In this document: one piece after another, positions 43,977 through 53,123 of the stretch
Layout of the letters: each line of letters opens with the position of its first letter
Numbering within the stretch: the stretch's first letter is position 1
Translations under genes and position numbers: made by a program
Assembly (NCBI RefSeq): GCF_012516435.1
Contig: NZ_CP051216.1
Coordinates: 932,001 to 996,000, forward strand
DNA from: Pseudodesulfovibrio sp. zrk46
GTDB lineage: Bacteria > Desulfobacterota > Desulfovibrionia > Desulfovibrionales > Desulfovibrionaceae
Direction of reading: 5' to 3'
Length of the DNA: 64,000 bases
Notes under the pieces: generated by a model
The model's database searches: none
Told to the model about the DNA's origin: nothing
What the model saw: only the letters and a program-made list of their open reading frames with translations

Positions 43977-44837
43977 ATGAGTATCGATCTGCACACCCAC
44001 TCCACGGCCTCGGACGGCACCATGAGCCCCACCGAATTGATTGAACACGCCAAGGAAGTGGGCCTGAAAGCCATTGCCCTGACCGACCACGACACTTTTT
44101 CCGGCGTGGAGGAAGCCATGGCCGCGGGCGAACGCCTCGGCGTGGAAGTCATTCCCGGCTGCGAACTGAGCCTTGAATCTCCTGACGGTGCAGGCTGGAT
44201 GCATGTGGTCGCGTTGTGGATTCCGCCGAATCCCAAGCCGCTGAAAGAGGCCTTTGACTGGGTCATCGAAGGGCGCAAGACCCGCAACCACGAAATCGTG
44301 GAAAAACTGCGCACCCTTGGCGTGAATATCACTTACGAAGCCGTGGCCGCCCGCGCTGGCGGCACCATTGGCCGCCCCCATTTCGCGCAGGAGATGGTTT
44401 CCCTCGGCGTGGTTTCTTCCGTGAACGAAGCCTTCAAGGTGTGGCTCGGCGACAACGGCCGCGCGTATGTGCCCAAACGCAAGCTCATGCCTGAGAAGGC
44501 GCTGGGCATCCTGAACGAGATCGGCGCCACCTCTATTCTGGCCCACCCGTTCGCACTGGGCCTGAACATGGCCGACACCGAAAAGTTGGTGAAGGATCTC
44601 CAAAAGTTGGGCCTCGACGGCATGGAGGTCATCTACTCCGAACACAGCGACTCCGACACCAAGGCCTACAGGGAAATGGCTGAACGCCTCGGCCTGCTGG
44701 TCAGCGGCGGCTCGGATTTCCACGGCGCGGTCAAGCCCAAGATCAGCCTCGGCAAGGGCAAGGGCGCCCTGCACATCCCTGATGAACTGCTGGAAAAGAT
44801 GAAAGAGGATCGCCGCGCCAAGGGGCTGCCGGTCTAG
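43977..44837 (+). CDS. PHP-domain phosphoesterase (TrpH/RNase AM-like)
   Basis: A 286-residue protein. PHP metal ligands lie in DLHTHSTASDGTMSPTEL, ALTDHDTFSG and EVIPGCELSLE, then IGRPHFAQEM, LAHPFAL and GSDFHG. This layout matches YciV/TrpH, shown in E. coli to act as 5'-3' exonuclease/3',5'-nucleotide phosphatase. It is cytoplasmic. The DUF362 gene follows after 8 bp and is likely cotranscribed. Confidence 0.88.
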   Translation: MSIDLHTHSTASDGTMSPTELIEHAKEVGLKAIALTDHDTFSGVEEAMAAGERLGVEVIPGCELSLESPDGAGWMHVVALWIPPNPKPLKEAFDWVIEGRKTRNHEIVEKLRTLGVNITYEAVAARAGGTIGRPHFAQEMVSLGVVSSVNEAFKVWLGDNGRAYVPKRKLMPEKALGILNEIGATSILAHPFALGLNMADTEKLVKDLQKLGLDGMEVIYSEHSDSDTKAYREMAERLGLLVSGGSDFHGAVKPKISLGKGKGALHIPDELLEKMKEDRRAKGLPV

Positions 44838-44845
44838 GATTCCTC

Positions 44846-45595
44846 ATGGTCGCAGTCATTGATTTCACTGAATGCAAGGCCTCGGTACGCGAGGCCTTCC
44901 TTGCTGCCGACGGCCCGTCCGTAATTGCCGGGTTCGACGCCATCCTGCTCAAGCCCAATCTGGTGACGGCACAGCCGTTCCCCATCACGACCAGCCCGGA
45001 CTTCACAGCCGCCACCATCGAGGCGATCCGCGAACACACCGACGCTCCCATTGTGGTGGCCGAGGGCTGCGGCTCCGCCACACAGGAGACGTACGAAATT
45101 TTCGCTGCGCTGGGCTACGTGGATATGGCCGCCGAATACGGCGTGGAGTTGCTCGATCTCAACCACGCGCCGTTGGTGCAGAAGTCCAACCCCGACTGCT
45201 CGGTCTTCCCGGAGATATGGTTGCCCGAGGTCGCCTTCACCCACTGCATTGTATCTCTCCCGGTGCTCAAGGCGCATTCCCTCGCCACCATCACCGGCAC
45301 CCTCAAAAACATGATGGGCTTCCCGCCACCCGCCCACTATCAGGTCGGCGGCAGTTGGAAGAAGTCCGCCTTCCACGGTCGCATGCACGGGGCCATCAAG
45401 GATTTGAACCGCTACGTCACCCCGCATTTCACCCTCATGGACGCCAGCGTCGGCATGGCTGACTATCACCTCGGCGGGGCAACTTGCCAGCCACCGATCG
45501 GCAAGGTTTTGGCTGGTGTTGATGGATTGGAGATTGATCGAATGGGTGCCGAGTTGCTGGGCATTGATTGGCAACAGGTGGGGTATTTGAGGTAA
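44846..45595 (+). CDS. DUF362 protein without ferredoxin domain
   Basis: A 249-residue protein with the DUF362 signature: ILLKPNLVTAQPFPITTSP, IVVAEGCGSATQETYEIF, and the core LPVLKAHSLATITGTLKNMMG. Many DUF362 proteins have an added 4Fe-4S domain, but this one ends without one. The function of the family is unknown; members are often near redox genes. It follows the PHP gene by 8 bp and has its own terminator downstream. Confidence 0.88.
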   Translation: MVAVIDFTECKASVREAFLAADGPSVIAGFDAILLKPNLVTAQPFPITTSPDFTAATIEAIREHTDAPIVVAEGCGSATQETYEIFAALGYVDMAAEYGVELLDLNHAPLVQKSNPDCSVFPEIWLPEVAFTHCIVSLPVLKAHSLATITGTLKNMMGFPPPAHYQVGGSWKKSAFHGRMHGAIKDLNRYVTPHFTLMDASVGMADYHLGGATCQPPIGKVLAGVDGLEIDRMGAELLGIDWQQVGYLR

Positions 45596-45628
45596 CTCTT
45601 TTCGAAAAGAAGAGAAGAAATAAGGAAG

Positions 45629-45652
45629 GCCGCCTTTTGGGCGGCATTTTTA
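45629..45652 (+). terminator. Rho-independent terminator after the DUF362 gene
   Basis: GCCGCC (45629-45634) pairs with GGCGGC (45640-45645) around TTTTG, followed by ATTTTTATT. Confidence 0.8.
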
Positions 45653-45672
45653 TTGACCTATCCCTGCCGGGG

Positions 45673-45866
45673 GCGTCCTGCGCGGACGGCGGTTCTTTCT
45701 TGGCTGAGCCGCCCCAAGAAAGAACCAAAGAAACGCGGCTTTTGATATCCCCGCTACCCCTTCGGGCTAGAATCTGATCCAGATAGTCAGCCTTGAAGCG
45801 TGCTGCGCGACTTGTCGCTGCCGTTAGCTGCACGTTCTTGACGGCTAACAATCTGGTCAGCTTCTA
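45673..45866. repeat. Dispersed structured intergenic repeat, partial copy R3a
   Basis: Shares GCGCGGACGGCGGTTCTTTC, the internal hairpin (TTCTTTCTTGG with CCAAGAAAGAA), AACGCGGCTTTT, AGAATCTGATCCAG and GGTCAGCTTCTA with R1, in the same orientation. The middle is diverged and the far half (25-nt hairpin and terminal palindrome) is missing. It meets R3b tail to tail. Confidence 0.75.
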
Positions 45867-45957
45867 CACACGATGGGGTTTAATGCTAAGCCCGGTCTTC
45901 GTATGTTTTGTAAAGAGAGATACAAAGGGCGGTCGTCAACTTCGTTCGTACAGACGA

Positions 45958-46222
45958 AGACATGCACCAGCCCTTGATTCAAGCGGCTTAGAAACTGACC
46001 AAGCGGTAGGCAGCGAATTGTTTTGATTGTGGCGTAGCGCAGCGAAGCATCACAAGCAAAAAGCTGCCAGCTTGGATCAGATTCTTGCCGACGAATCACA
46101 AGGCGGCCACTCCACGAAAGCGCGTTTTTTGCTTCATTTTTGTCGCGCAAGACAAAAAGAAGTCGGCCTTCAGGGCCGAAAGCCTCTTCATCAAATCGCG
46201 GCTGATAAGCCGCCTCCTTATT
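45958..46222. repeat. Dispersed structured intergenic repeat, partial copy R3b (inverted)
   Basis: From GACGAAGACATG through CCCTTGATTCAAGCGGCTTA, GACCAAGCGGTAGGCAGCG and GCCAGCTTGGATCAGATTCT to the closing hairpin GCGGCT-gata-AGCCGC, it matches R2. It ends 16 bp before the stop of the minus-strand RND gene. With R3a it forms an inverted composite of about 550 bp. Confidence 0.8.
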
Positions 46223-46237
46223 TGATTTTCACCCTAA

Positions 46238-49200
46238 TCATTCATCCCCATACAACGCATAATACCCACTCGGCACCACCACCAACGTAAACAACGTCGA
46301 CGCAACCAACCCAAAAATCAATGCCCAGGCCAAGCCTGAGAAGATCGGGTCCAAGGTAATGGGCCACGCGCCCAACGCAGTCGTCAGCGCCGTCAACACG
46401 ATGGGCCGCATGCGCACCGCGCCTGAACGGACAATGGCATCCTTGAGCGGCATGCCGTTCTTCACCTCGCTTTGGATGAAATCGATGAGCACCAGCGAGT
46501 TGCGGATGACGATACCGCCCAGCGCGATCATGCCGATCATGGAGGTGGCGGTGAAGAACACCGGATCGCCGAAGCCTCCCACTGTGTCACCTGCGATGAG
46601 ATTCAACAGCCAGAAGCCGGGCATGATGCCGAGCAGCGTCAGCGGAATGGCGGACATGATCAACAGCGGCATGATGAAGGAGCCGGTCTCGGCCACCAGC
46701 AGGATGAAAATGCCGGTCAGGGCTGCGGCATTGGCGAGCCCAAGATCGCGGAACACGTCGAGGGTAATCTTCCATTCACCCTCGCCCGCCCATTCGGCCT
46801 CGGTGCCGGGTGGCATGAGATCGGTCTTCAGTTCGGATTGCAGATCAAGCACGGCCTCGCCGGGCGGGATACCTGCGGTGTCTGCAAAGACATAGGCCAC
46901 GCGCTTGAGGTTCTTGTGATAGATGGGCTGCTCTGCGGGAATCTCTATGAACGTCCCCAACTCGGCCAGCGGCACCATGGCTCCGGTGGCGCTCTTCATG
47001 CGCAACTCGCCAAGGGTATCCGGCCCGGTTCGCAGGGCGATGGGCAACACCATTCGCACAGGAAGCGGCTGACGCTCGCGTGGCAGATGCACCGTGGCAG
47101 GCGCAGCGCCCGAGAGCGCAAGGCGCAACGTCTCCACCACATCGGCGGCTGTGACGCCGTGCAGGGCCGCCTTCTCCTTGTCGAGCACATAGTCGACCAT
47201 CATACGGTCCGCTTCTGCGGAGTCGTCGATATCCACCAGACCGTGCCTCACAGCCATGAGGGACTCCACATGCTTTGCCCCGTCGATGAGGGCGGCATAC
47301 GGCAGTGTGGGCCGCCCGTAAATCTCGGTGGTCAACGTAGCGATGACCGGCGGACCGGGAGGCGTTTCGATGAGTTTGAGCTTGGCCCCGTTGCGCTCGG
47401 CAATGGCGTGCAGCTCGTTGCGGAGGCGCAACCCGATGGCGTGGGACTGCATGTCTCGCTCAGACTTATCCGCCAGATTGATGCGGATGTCAGCGAGATT
47501 GGGCATGTCACGCCAATAATAGTGACGGACCATGCCGTTGAAATCCATGGGCGAGGGCTCGCCCGCATAGGTGATGTAGTTGGTCACTTCCGGCACGGTG
47601 CGCAGGAAGGTCTCGAACTCGCGCAGGGTCCGGTCCATACGCTCCAGCGTAGTGCCTTCATCCATATCCACCAGCAGTTGCAGCTCGTTCTTGTTGTCGA
47701 ACGGCAACATCTTGAGCGGCACCAACCGCATGAGTACCAACCCAGCACAGAGGCCAAGGCCTGCCACGATGCCCAGCAGGAGCAGACGGCGATTGCGCGG
47801 CGCACCGAGGAACGGAGTAATGGCCTTTTCGTACACGGCGAGCAGTCGCTTGTTCACGCCCGCACCGTTCTTTTCCGGAGATGTCTCGGCGACCTGCGGC
47901 GCACGGTTTTTAAGCAGCAGATAGGCCATCCACGGCACCACGGTCAGGGCGGCCACGGTGGAGAAGGTCACGGTCAGCGGCACATTGGCAGCCATGGGCG
48001 CCATGTACGGCCCCATCATGCCGGTGATGAAGAAGAGCGGCGTGAACGAAACGATGATGGCCAGCGTGGACATGATGACCGGGGGCAACACCTCTTTGAC
48101 GGCGTCGAGGGTCGCATCGAGCGGCCCCTTGATGCCCATACGGATATGCCGCTGGATATTGTCCACATTGGTGATGGGGTCATCCACCACAAGGCCCAGC
48201 GACAGGATCAGGGCGAACAGCGTCACCCGGTTGATGGTATAGCCGAACAGATAGTTCACGAACAGGGCCAGCGAAAAGGACATGGGCACAGCCAGCGCCA
48301 CCACCAGGGCCTCGCGCCAGCCAAGGGCAAAGGCGAGGAGCGCCACTACGGTAATGATGGCAAACAGAAGGGACGAGAGCAGTTCGTTGACCTTGGCCTG
48401 TGCGGTCTCGCCGTAGTTACGGGTCACGGTGACGGTGACTCCCTCGGGCAGCACGTCGCGCTCCAGCTCTTTCACGCGGTTGACCACGGCCTCGGCCACG
48501 GCAACGGCGTTGACGCCCTTCTTCTTGGAAATACCGATGGTCACGGCAGGCCGCGACGGGCTGGCGTCCTCCTGCCCGATCTTGGCCAGATAGACATCCG
48601 AGAACCCGATGCGGGAATAGGAAGTGGGTTCCTCCGGGCCATCCATGATGTCAGCCACATCGCGCAGGTAGACGGGCTTGCCGTCGAACACCCCCACCAC
48701 CAGCGAGGCGGCATCGTGTGCCGAGAGCAGGAAGGCCTGACTCACCACCGCGGTCTGTCGGTCGCCGGACACGAAATCGCCCGCGGTCAGGGAACGATCA
48801 GCACCCTTGAGGGCGGTGTAGACTTCCAGCGGCGAAACATTGAACCCGGCCAGACGGTCCGGGCTGATCTCCGCCCGCACCTCGCGGCTGCGGCCCGAGT
48901 GCAGGGAGACGCGGGATACATCCTCCACCTCGGCCAATCGGTGGAATAATTCTTCGGCCATGCGGCGCAGATCAAAATCGGTGTAGCGGTCTTCAAATCC
49001 GTGGTCCGCGTGAACGGTCAGGGCCACGATGGGAACATCGTCGATCTCCACCGGTTTGACCACCCAACCCGCCACAATGGCCGGGGCCAGATCCTGATTC
49101 TTGAGGATGGTGTTGTGCAACTTGATGAGCGAATCCTCGCGGTCTTCGCCCACGAAGAAGCGCACGGTCACGGTGGTCATATCCTTGCGCGAAGTGGAAT

Positions 49201-49483
49201 AGACGTACTCCACGCCGTCGATCTGCCACAGCAACCGCTCCAGCGGCGTGGTCACGAGCTTTTCCACCTCTTCGGCAGAGGCACCCGGCACCTGCACCAG
49301 CACATCGGCCATGGGCACCACGATCTGCGGCTCCTCTTCGCGCGGCGTCACCAGAATGGCGGCGATGCCGAGGAGCAAGGCGGCCAACGCAAGGATGACC
49401 GACATCTGTGACGTCAGAAAAAATCGAACAATAGACGGCAGCACACCAGTGGTGCGGCCTGAATCAGGGGAAACGGAGCTCAT
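46238..49483 (-). CDS. RND-family efflux permease
   Basis: A 1081-residue membrane protein with the AcrB-type layout: helix 1 (about 20-45), a large periplasmic porter region, helices 2-6 (about 340-540), second porter region and helices 8-12 (about 870-1075). The proton-relay acidic pair is in SLGLVVDDPITNVDNIQRH, where acidic residues of helix 4 are expected. It exports drugs, metals or other toxic compounds together with the adaptor 49484-50617 that starts the operon and overlaps it in a TAG-ATG junction. No outer-membrane TolC-like gene is in the window. The substrate is unknown. Confidence 0.92.
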   Translation of the reverse strand: MSSVSPDSGRTTGVLPSIVRFFLTSQMSVILALAALLLGIAAILVTPREEEPQIVVPMADVLVQVPGASAEEVEKLVTTPLERLLWQIDGVEYVYSTSRKDMTTVTVRFFVGEDREDSLIKLHNTILKNQDLAPAIVAGWVVKPVEIDDVPIVALTVHADHGFEDRYTDFDLRRMAEELFHRLAEVEDVSRVSLHSGRSREVRAEISPDRLAGFNVSPLEVYTALKGADRSLTAGDFVSGDRQTAVVSQAFLLSAHDAASLVVGVFDGKPVYLRDVADIMDGPEEPTSYSRIGFSDVYLAKIGQEDASPSRPAVTIGISKKKGVNAVAVAEAVVNRVKELERDVLPEGVTVTVTRNYGETAQAKVNELLSSLLFAIITVVALLAFALGWREALVVALAVPMSFSLALFVNYLFGYTINRVTLFALILSLGLVVDDPITNVDNIQRHIRMGIKGPLDATLDAVKEVLPPVIMSTLAIIVSFTPLFFITGMMGPYMAPMAANVPLTVTFSTVAALTVVPWMAYLLLKNRAPQVAETSPEKNGAGVNKRLLAVYEKAITPFLGAPRNRRLLLLGIVAGLGLCAGLVLMRLVPLKMLPFDNKNELQLLVDMDEGTTLERMDRTLREFETFLRTVPEVTNYITYAGEPSPMDFNGMVRHYYWRDMPNLADIRINLADKSERDMQSHAIGLRLRNELHAIAERNGAKLKLIETPPGPPVIATLTTEIYGRPTLPYAALIDGAKHVESLMAVRHGLVDIDDSAEADRMMVDYVLDKEKAALHGVTAADVVETLRLALSGAAPATVHLPRERQPLPVRMVLPIALRTGPDTLGELRMKSATGAMVPLAELGTFIEIPAEQPIYHKNLKRVAYVFADTAGIPPGEAVLDLQSELKTDLMPPGTEAEWAGEGEWKITLDVFRDLGLANAAALTGIFILLVAETGSFIMPLLIMSAIPLTLLGIMPGFWLLNLIAGDTVGGFGDPVFFTATSMIGMIALGGIVIRNSLVLIDFIQSEVKNGMPLKDAIVRSGAVRMRPIVLTALTTALGAWPITLDPIFSGLAWALIFGLVASTLFTLVVVPSGYYALYGDE

Positions 49484-50617
49484 CTATTCGGCCTCCGCCT
49501 TCATGCCGATGCCCACGGTCTCGCCGCCGGATAAACCCGACAGAACCTCGACCTTGTCGCCATGGGATTCACCGGAGCGAACATAGGCTGATTCCCAGCC
49601 CGAATCAGTCTTGACCATGACGGTCTCCAACTGTCCGACGCGGGTAACGGCCGCCTCGGGGATCAGCACGGACTGACGCTCGCCAAGGGGCACCTCCAGT
49701 CGCCCAAACATGCCGGGATAGAGGCCGGGGACCTCTGGCAGACGCACCTTCACCAGAAAGGAACGGGTCACGGGATCAGCCAGCGGCTCGATCTCGTCCA
49801 CCACGCCGGAGATGGGCTCGTCGCCGCCCAGCGCAGTCACGACCACGCCCAGCATATCGCCGATGCGCACCCGCCCTATGAGAGACTCGCGGACCATAGC
49901 TTCCAGACGCAGGCTGGCGCCGGTCTGCAAGGTAAGCAGTTCCTTGCCCGGAAAGGCCAGATCGCCCGGCTCGGCCAAACGCCTTGCCACCTCGCCGTCT
50001 TCCTGCGCTGTGATCACTGTGTAGCCGAGGCCGATCTCGGCTTCCTGCACCACCTCGGAGGCTTCACGCGCCTGTGCCTGTACAGCGGCCAGCCCCTGCT
50101 TGGCCTGCCCCAGCCTCGACTGGGCCTGCAAGTAGGCGGACTCGGCCTGCTCCACCTCTTCAGCAGTTACGACCTTCTGATCGTGGAGCTGCTTCATACG
50201 TCGATAGGTGGATTCCATCTTGTCGAAATCCGCCTTGGCCCCGCTCAGACCGTCCTTGGCCCGCGCCACCATGGACGCGGCAGACTGACTGGCCTGCTTG
50301 GAACGCTCAAGCCGCGTCTTGGACGCACGGCTGTCCAGTATCAACAGCTCCTGCCCTGCCGCGACCTTGTCCCCCGGACGCACCATGACCTTGAGCACAC
50401 GCCCTGTCACCTGCGCTTCCACGCGGATGTCAGTGCGCGCCTTGACCGTTCCCACCGCTTCATGCAGACGCGGCAGTTCGGCCAGCTCGGCCACAACTGT
50501 GGATTCAGGGGTGTACGCCCCACGTTTTTCCACGGTGGGCAGAGGTTCGGAACCACAGGCCGCGAGCATTGTCACGACCAGCAACAGCAAGAGGGATACG
50601 CATGTTCGTCTATTCAT
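49484..50617 (-). CDS. RND periplasmic adaptor (membrane fusion protein), lipoprotein
   Basis: A 377-residue protein. From the ATG at 50615-50617 the signal peptide (MNRRTCVSLLLLLVVTMLAAC) ends in a lipobox AAC. A frame to 50647 exists but its front does not look like a signal. A biotinyl-lipoyl-like motif (VEAQVTGRVLKVMVRPGDKV) and its counterpart (VITAQEDGEVARRLAEPGD) flank a long alpha-helical hairpin (about 110-200), and a beta-barrel domain follows. It bridges the permease to an outer-membrane channel. It is the first gene of the two-gene efflux operon. Confidence 0.9.
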   Translation of the reverse strand: MNRRTCVSLLLLLVVTMLAACGSEPLPTVEKRGAYTPESTVVAELAELPRLHEAVGTVKARTDIRVEAQVTGRVLKVMVRPGDKVAAGQELLILDSRASKTRLERSKQASQSAASMVARAKDGLSGAKADFDKMESTYRRMKQLHDQKVVTAEEVEQAESAYLQAQSRLGQAKQGLAAVQAQAREASEVVQEAEIGLGYTVITAQEDGEVARRLAEPGDLAFPGKELLTLQTGASLRLEAMVRESLIGRVRIGDMLGVVVTALGGDEPISGVVDEIEPLADPVTRSFLVKVRLPEVPGLYPGMFGRLEVPLGERQSVLIPEAAVTRVGQLETVMVKTDSGWESAYVRSGESHGDKVEVLSGLSGGETVGIGMKAEAE

Positions 50618-50743
50618 AGATGGCACATACCACGGAATAGTTATCATCCGCTACTATGATTCTCTAAATTCAACCACTCGCCAAGACAGGAAAAATAAAG
50701 TACGTCTCTTAATTATCGTTTTGACTATATGGAGAGAGAAATA

Positions 50744-51073
50744 ATGATAGCAAGAGAATGGCGGTGCCGGTGTTCCAAGGAGACACTGGACGCATTCGTG
50801 GAACATCTGTTCGAAACCGGAGTGAGAGATACGCAACGGACATGCAGTTGCCGCGGCACGCAAGTGCTGCAGCGCGAGCTGGACGACTGCGTCGAAATTA
50901 CGTTGTTAACCTATTGGGACTCCATGGAATCCATGGTCCTGTTCAAGGGAGAAGAGTACAAAAACACGCAGCCATGCCCACAGGGAAAGGATTTCGGCAT
51001 CAAGCCGGACCACCAAGTGACGCACTATGAGGTCATGGAGACCCTGAGCACCCACTACTTTCCGGGGGAGTAA
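50744..51073 (+). CDS. Small cysteine-rich ABM-like protein
   Basis: A 109-residue protein from the ATG at 50744, with GGAGAG seven bases upstream; a further ATG at 50729 has no site. It resembles the antibiotic-biosynthesis monooxygenase/dabb ferredoxin-like fold: EWRCRCSKETLDAFVEHLFE, then LQRELDDCVEITLLTYWDSM and MVLFKGEEYK. Seven cysteines (including CRC, CSC and PCP) are unusual for this fold and could bind metal. The role is unknown. It is divergent from the efflux operon and close to mobA. Confidence 0.6.
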   Translation: MIAREWRCRCSKETLDAFVEHLFETGVRDTQRTCSCRGTQVLQRELDDCVEITLLTYWDSMESMVLFKGEEYKNTQPCPQGKDFGIKPDHQVTHYEVMETLSTHYFPGE

Positions 51074-51076
51074 CGG

Positions 51077-51691
51077 CTACAGCCCCAGTTCGGCGGCCAT
51101 CTCGCGTGCCCGTTCCAATTCCTCGGGACGGTTCACGTTGTAGAACGACAGGAACTGCGGATCACCGTCCTGCAGCTGACTCACAGGCACCTCTTTGACG
51201 CGCACATGCTCGAAGAAGCGGATGATCTTGAAATCCTCGCGCTCCAACTGGGCTGCGATGTGCTCAAGGCACCGCTTTGAGTACACTGCGCAGAGCGGCT
51301 CGCGGTAGCCGTCCTCTTTCAAGGGAATGACCACGTCGTCCTCGGGAGTCACCTGGGCCAGCAATCGTTCGATGAGGCCGGGCTGGAGAAAGGGTGCATC
51401 GCAGGCTGCGAAAAAACCGTGGGTGGCGTTGATGGCGTCGAGCCCGGCGTGGATACCGGTAAGGGAGCTGCGCGCCTCAAAACGATCAAGAGCCACGGGC
51501 AGGTTGTGCTCTTCAAAATCCCCGGGCTCACGCGCGGCGATGACGATCTCGGGAAAGATCGGGCGGTATACGGCCAGCAGCCGTTCGATGATGGTCTCGC
51601 CACCAATGTCGAGGAGCGCCTTCTTAGTATGCCCCATGCGTGTGCCCAATCCACCTGCCAGTATGACGCCTGCGATATTCATGACCGGCAC
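51077..51691 (-). CDS. mobA: Molybdenum cofactor guanylyltransferase
   Basis: A 204-residue protein. The nucleotide-binding motif is VILAGGLGTRMGHTKKALLD, then the metal-binding-like ACDAPFL. It adds GMP to molybdopterin, giving the MGD cofactor needed by formate dehydrogenase and other Mo/W enzymes. Alternative names in the family include MobA-like nucleotidyltransferases for other sugars, so the gene symbol is probable, not certain. A second ATG at codon 4 is equally good. It is convergent with the ABM-like gene and divergent from the hydrolase. Confidence 0.85.
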   Translation of the reverse strand: MPVMNIAGVILAGGLGTRMGHTKKALLDIGGETIIERLLAVYRPIFPEIVIAAREPGDFEEHNLPVALDRFEARSSLTGIHAGLDAINATHGFFAACDAPFLQPGLIERLLAQVTPEDDVVIPLKEDGYREPLCAVYSKRCLEHIAAQLEREDFKIIRFFEHVRVKEVPVSQLQDGDPQFLSFYNVNRPEELERAREMAAELGL

Positions 51692-51758
51692 ATTAGATCA
51701 ACAGGAAGCGAATGGGAAGGGGTCCACAAAAGGTAAAGTGGTGTGTATAACCCTGGTT

Positions 51759-52595
51759 ATGGATACCGCGATCAAAATTATCGGTGCGGCCTGCCTCTGC
51801 TACGTCGCCGTGGCTGCCTGGGTGTATTTCAACCAGCGCAAGATGCTTTTCGTGCCGCGCAAGGAGTTGGTGGCCACGCCCGCCGACATCGGCCTCACCT
51901 ATGAGGAAGTGAACCTCAAAAACGGTCTCGGCCAGCGCATTCATGCCTGGTGGCTGCCCCACGAGAACCCGCGCTTCACCGTGCTCTTCTGTCATGGCAA
52001 CGCCGGCAACATTTCCCATCGTCTGGAAACCTTCCGCATCTTCCACCAGCTCGGCCTGTCCGTGCTCATTCACGACTACTCCGGCTACGGCCAGAGCGAA
52101 GGCTCGCCCTCGGAAAAGGCGACCCGCGCCGACACATGGGCCGCATGGGAGTGGCTGACTGAGGAAAAGGGCATCGATCCCGCCACCGTAGTGTTGTTCG
52201 GTCGTTCACTGGGCGGTGCCGTGGCTGCGGAACTGGTCAGCGAGCTGACGCGCGAAGGCGTCACTCCGGCGGGCGCGATCTTCGAGTCCACCTTCACTTC
52301 GGTGCCGGACATGGGCGCCTACATGTATCCATGGCTGCCCGTACGTCAGTTGGCCCGCTATCGCTACAACAGCGCGGCGGTGCTCCAGCAGGTAAACATC
52401 CCCGCCCTCTTCGCCCATTCGCAGGAGGACGAGATCGTCCCCTATGCGATCGGCGCAAAGCTCTACGAGAGCTACCCCGGCCCCAAATCGTTTCTGGAGC
52501 TGCGTGGCGATCACAACATCGGATATCTGGAGATGGGTGAGGATTACGTGAACGGTCTGGACCGTTATCTGCGCGAACTGGAAGGGAACAAGTAG
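51759..52595 (+). CDS. Membrane-anchored alpha/beta hydrolase
   Basis: A 278-residue protein. A single N-terminal helix (KIIGAACLCYVAVAAWVYF) anchors it. The hydrolase core has the oxyanion region FCHGNAGNISHRL, nucleophile elbow FGRSLGGAVA (catalytic Ser), acid in SQEDEIVP and His in RGDHNIGY. It matches the BEM46/YfhR-like family, whose substrates are not known. A weak ribosome binding site leaves a GTG at 51741 as an alternative start. The DUF2784 gene begins directly at the stop (TAG-ATG). Confidence 0.85.
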   Translation: MDTAIKIIGAACLCYVAVAAWVYFNQRKMLFVPRKELVATPADIGLTYEEVNLKNGLGQRIHAWWLPHENPRFTVLFCHGNAGNISHRLETFRIFHQLGLSVLIHDYSGYGQSEGSPSEKATRADTWAAWEWLTEEKGIDPATVVLFGRSLGGAVAAELVSELTREGVTPAGAIFESTFTSVPDMGAYMYPWLPVRQLARYRYNSAAVLQQVNIPALFAHSQEDEIVPYAIGAKLYESYPGPKSFLELRGDHNIGYLEMGEDYVNGLDRYLRELEGNK

Positions 52596-53021
52596 ATGAC
52601 TGACGGCCAGATGATTCTCCTCGCCGATGTCATTCTGGTCCTGCACTTCTGTATCGCCATTTTCCTGACATACGGCCTGCCCGTGATCTGGCTCGGCGCG
52701 TGGCGCGGCTGGAAGTTCGTCCGCGCCCCTTGGTTTCGCTATACCCACGCCGGATTGATGGGATTCGTGGTGCTCGAAGCCCTTGCCGGGAAGCTCTGTC
52801 CCCTGACCATCTGGGAGGCCACCCTGCGCCGTGCCGTGGGGCAAGACGGCCCCGGTGACGGGCAGGGGTTCATCGCCCATTGGGTCGGGCGGCTCCTGTT
52901 CCACGACTTCGAGCCATGGGTCTTCACCGTGGCTTATGTGGTCTTTTTTCTGGCCGTATTGGGCACTTTCTTTTTCGTTCCGGTTCGGAAAAAACTGAAT
53001 AAACGGGAAAATGCGTCCTGA
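52596..53021 (+). CDS. DUF2784 family membrane protein
   Basis: A 141-residue protein with four membrane helices (ADVILVLHFCIAIFLTYG; THAGLMGFVVLEALAG; a third; FTVAYVVFFLAVLGTFFF). The motif CPLTIWEATLR and the last HDFEPW are typical of DUF2784. The function is unknown. It is translationally adjacent to the hydrolase gene, so they are one operon and may act together at the membrane. Confidence 0.88.
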   Translation: MTDGQMILLADVILVLHFCIAIFLTYGLPVIWLGAWRGWKFVRAPWFRYTHAGLMGFVVLEALAGKLCPLTIWEATLRRAVGQDGPGDGQGFIAHWVGRLLFHDFEPWVFTVAYVVFFLAVLGTFFFVPVRKKLNKRENAS

Positions 53022-53123
53022 TCATTTAGGTTGCTTAATATTTCTTTATACTGAAATCATTACATTTTGTTTTTTGTGCACAGGATTTGCTCTATATGGG
53101 GCATTCCATCAAGGAGGAACAAA

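Noticed and set aside
46472-48949. An 825-codon open frame opposite the RND permease
   Set aside because: Same reasoning: His/Gln/Gly-rich composition, no domain, fully antisense to a complete permease.
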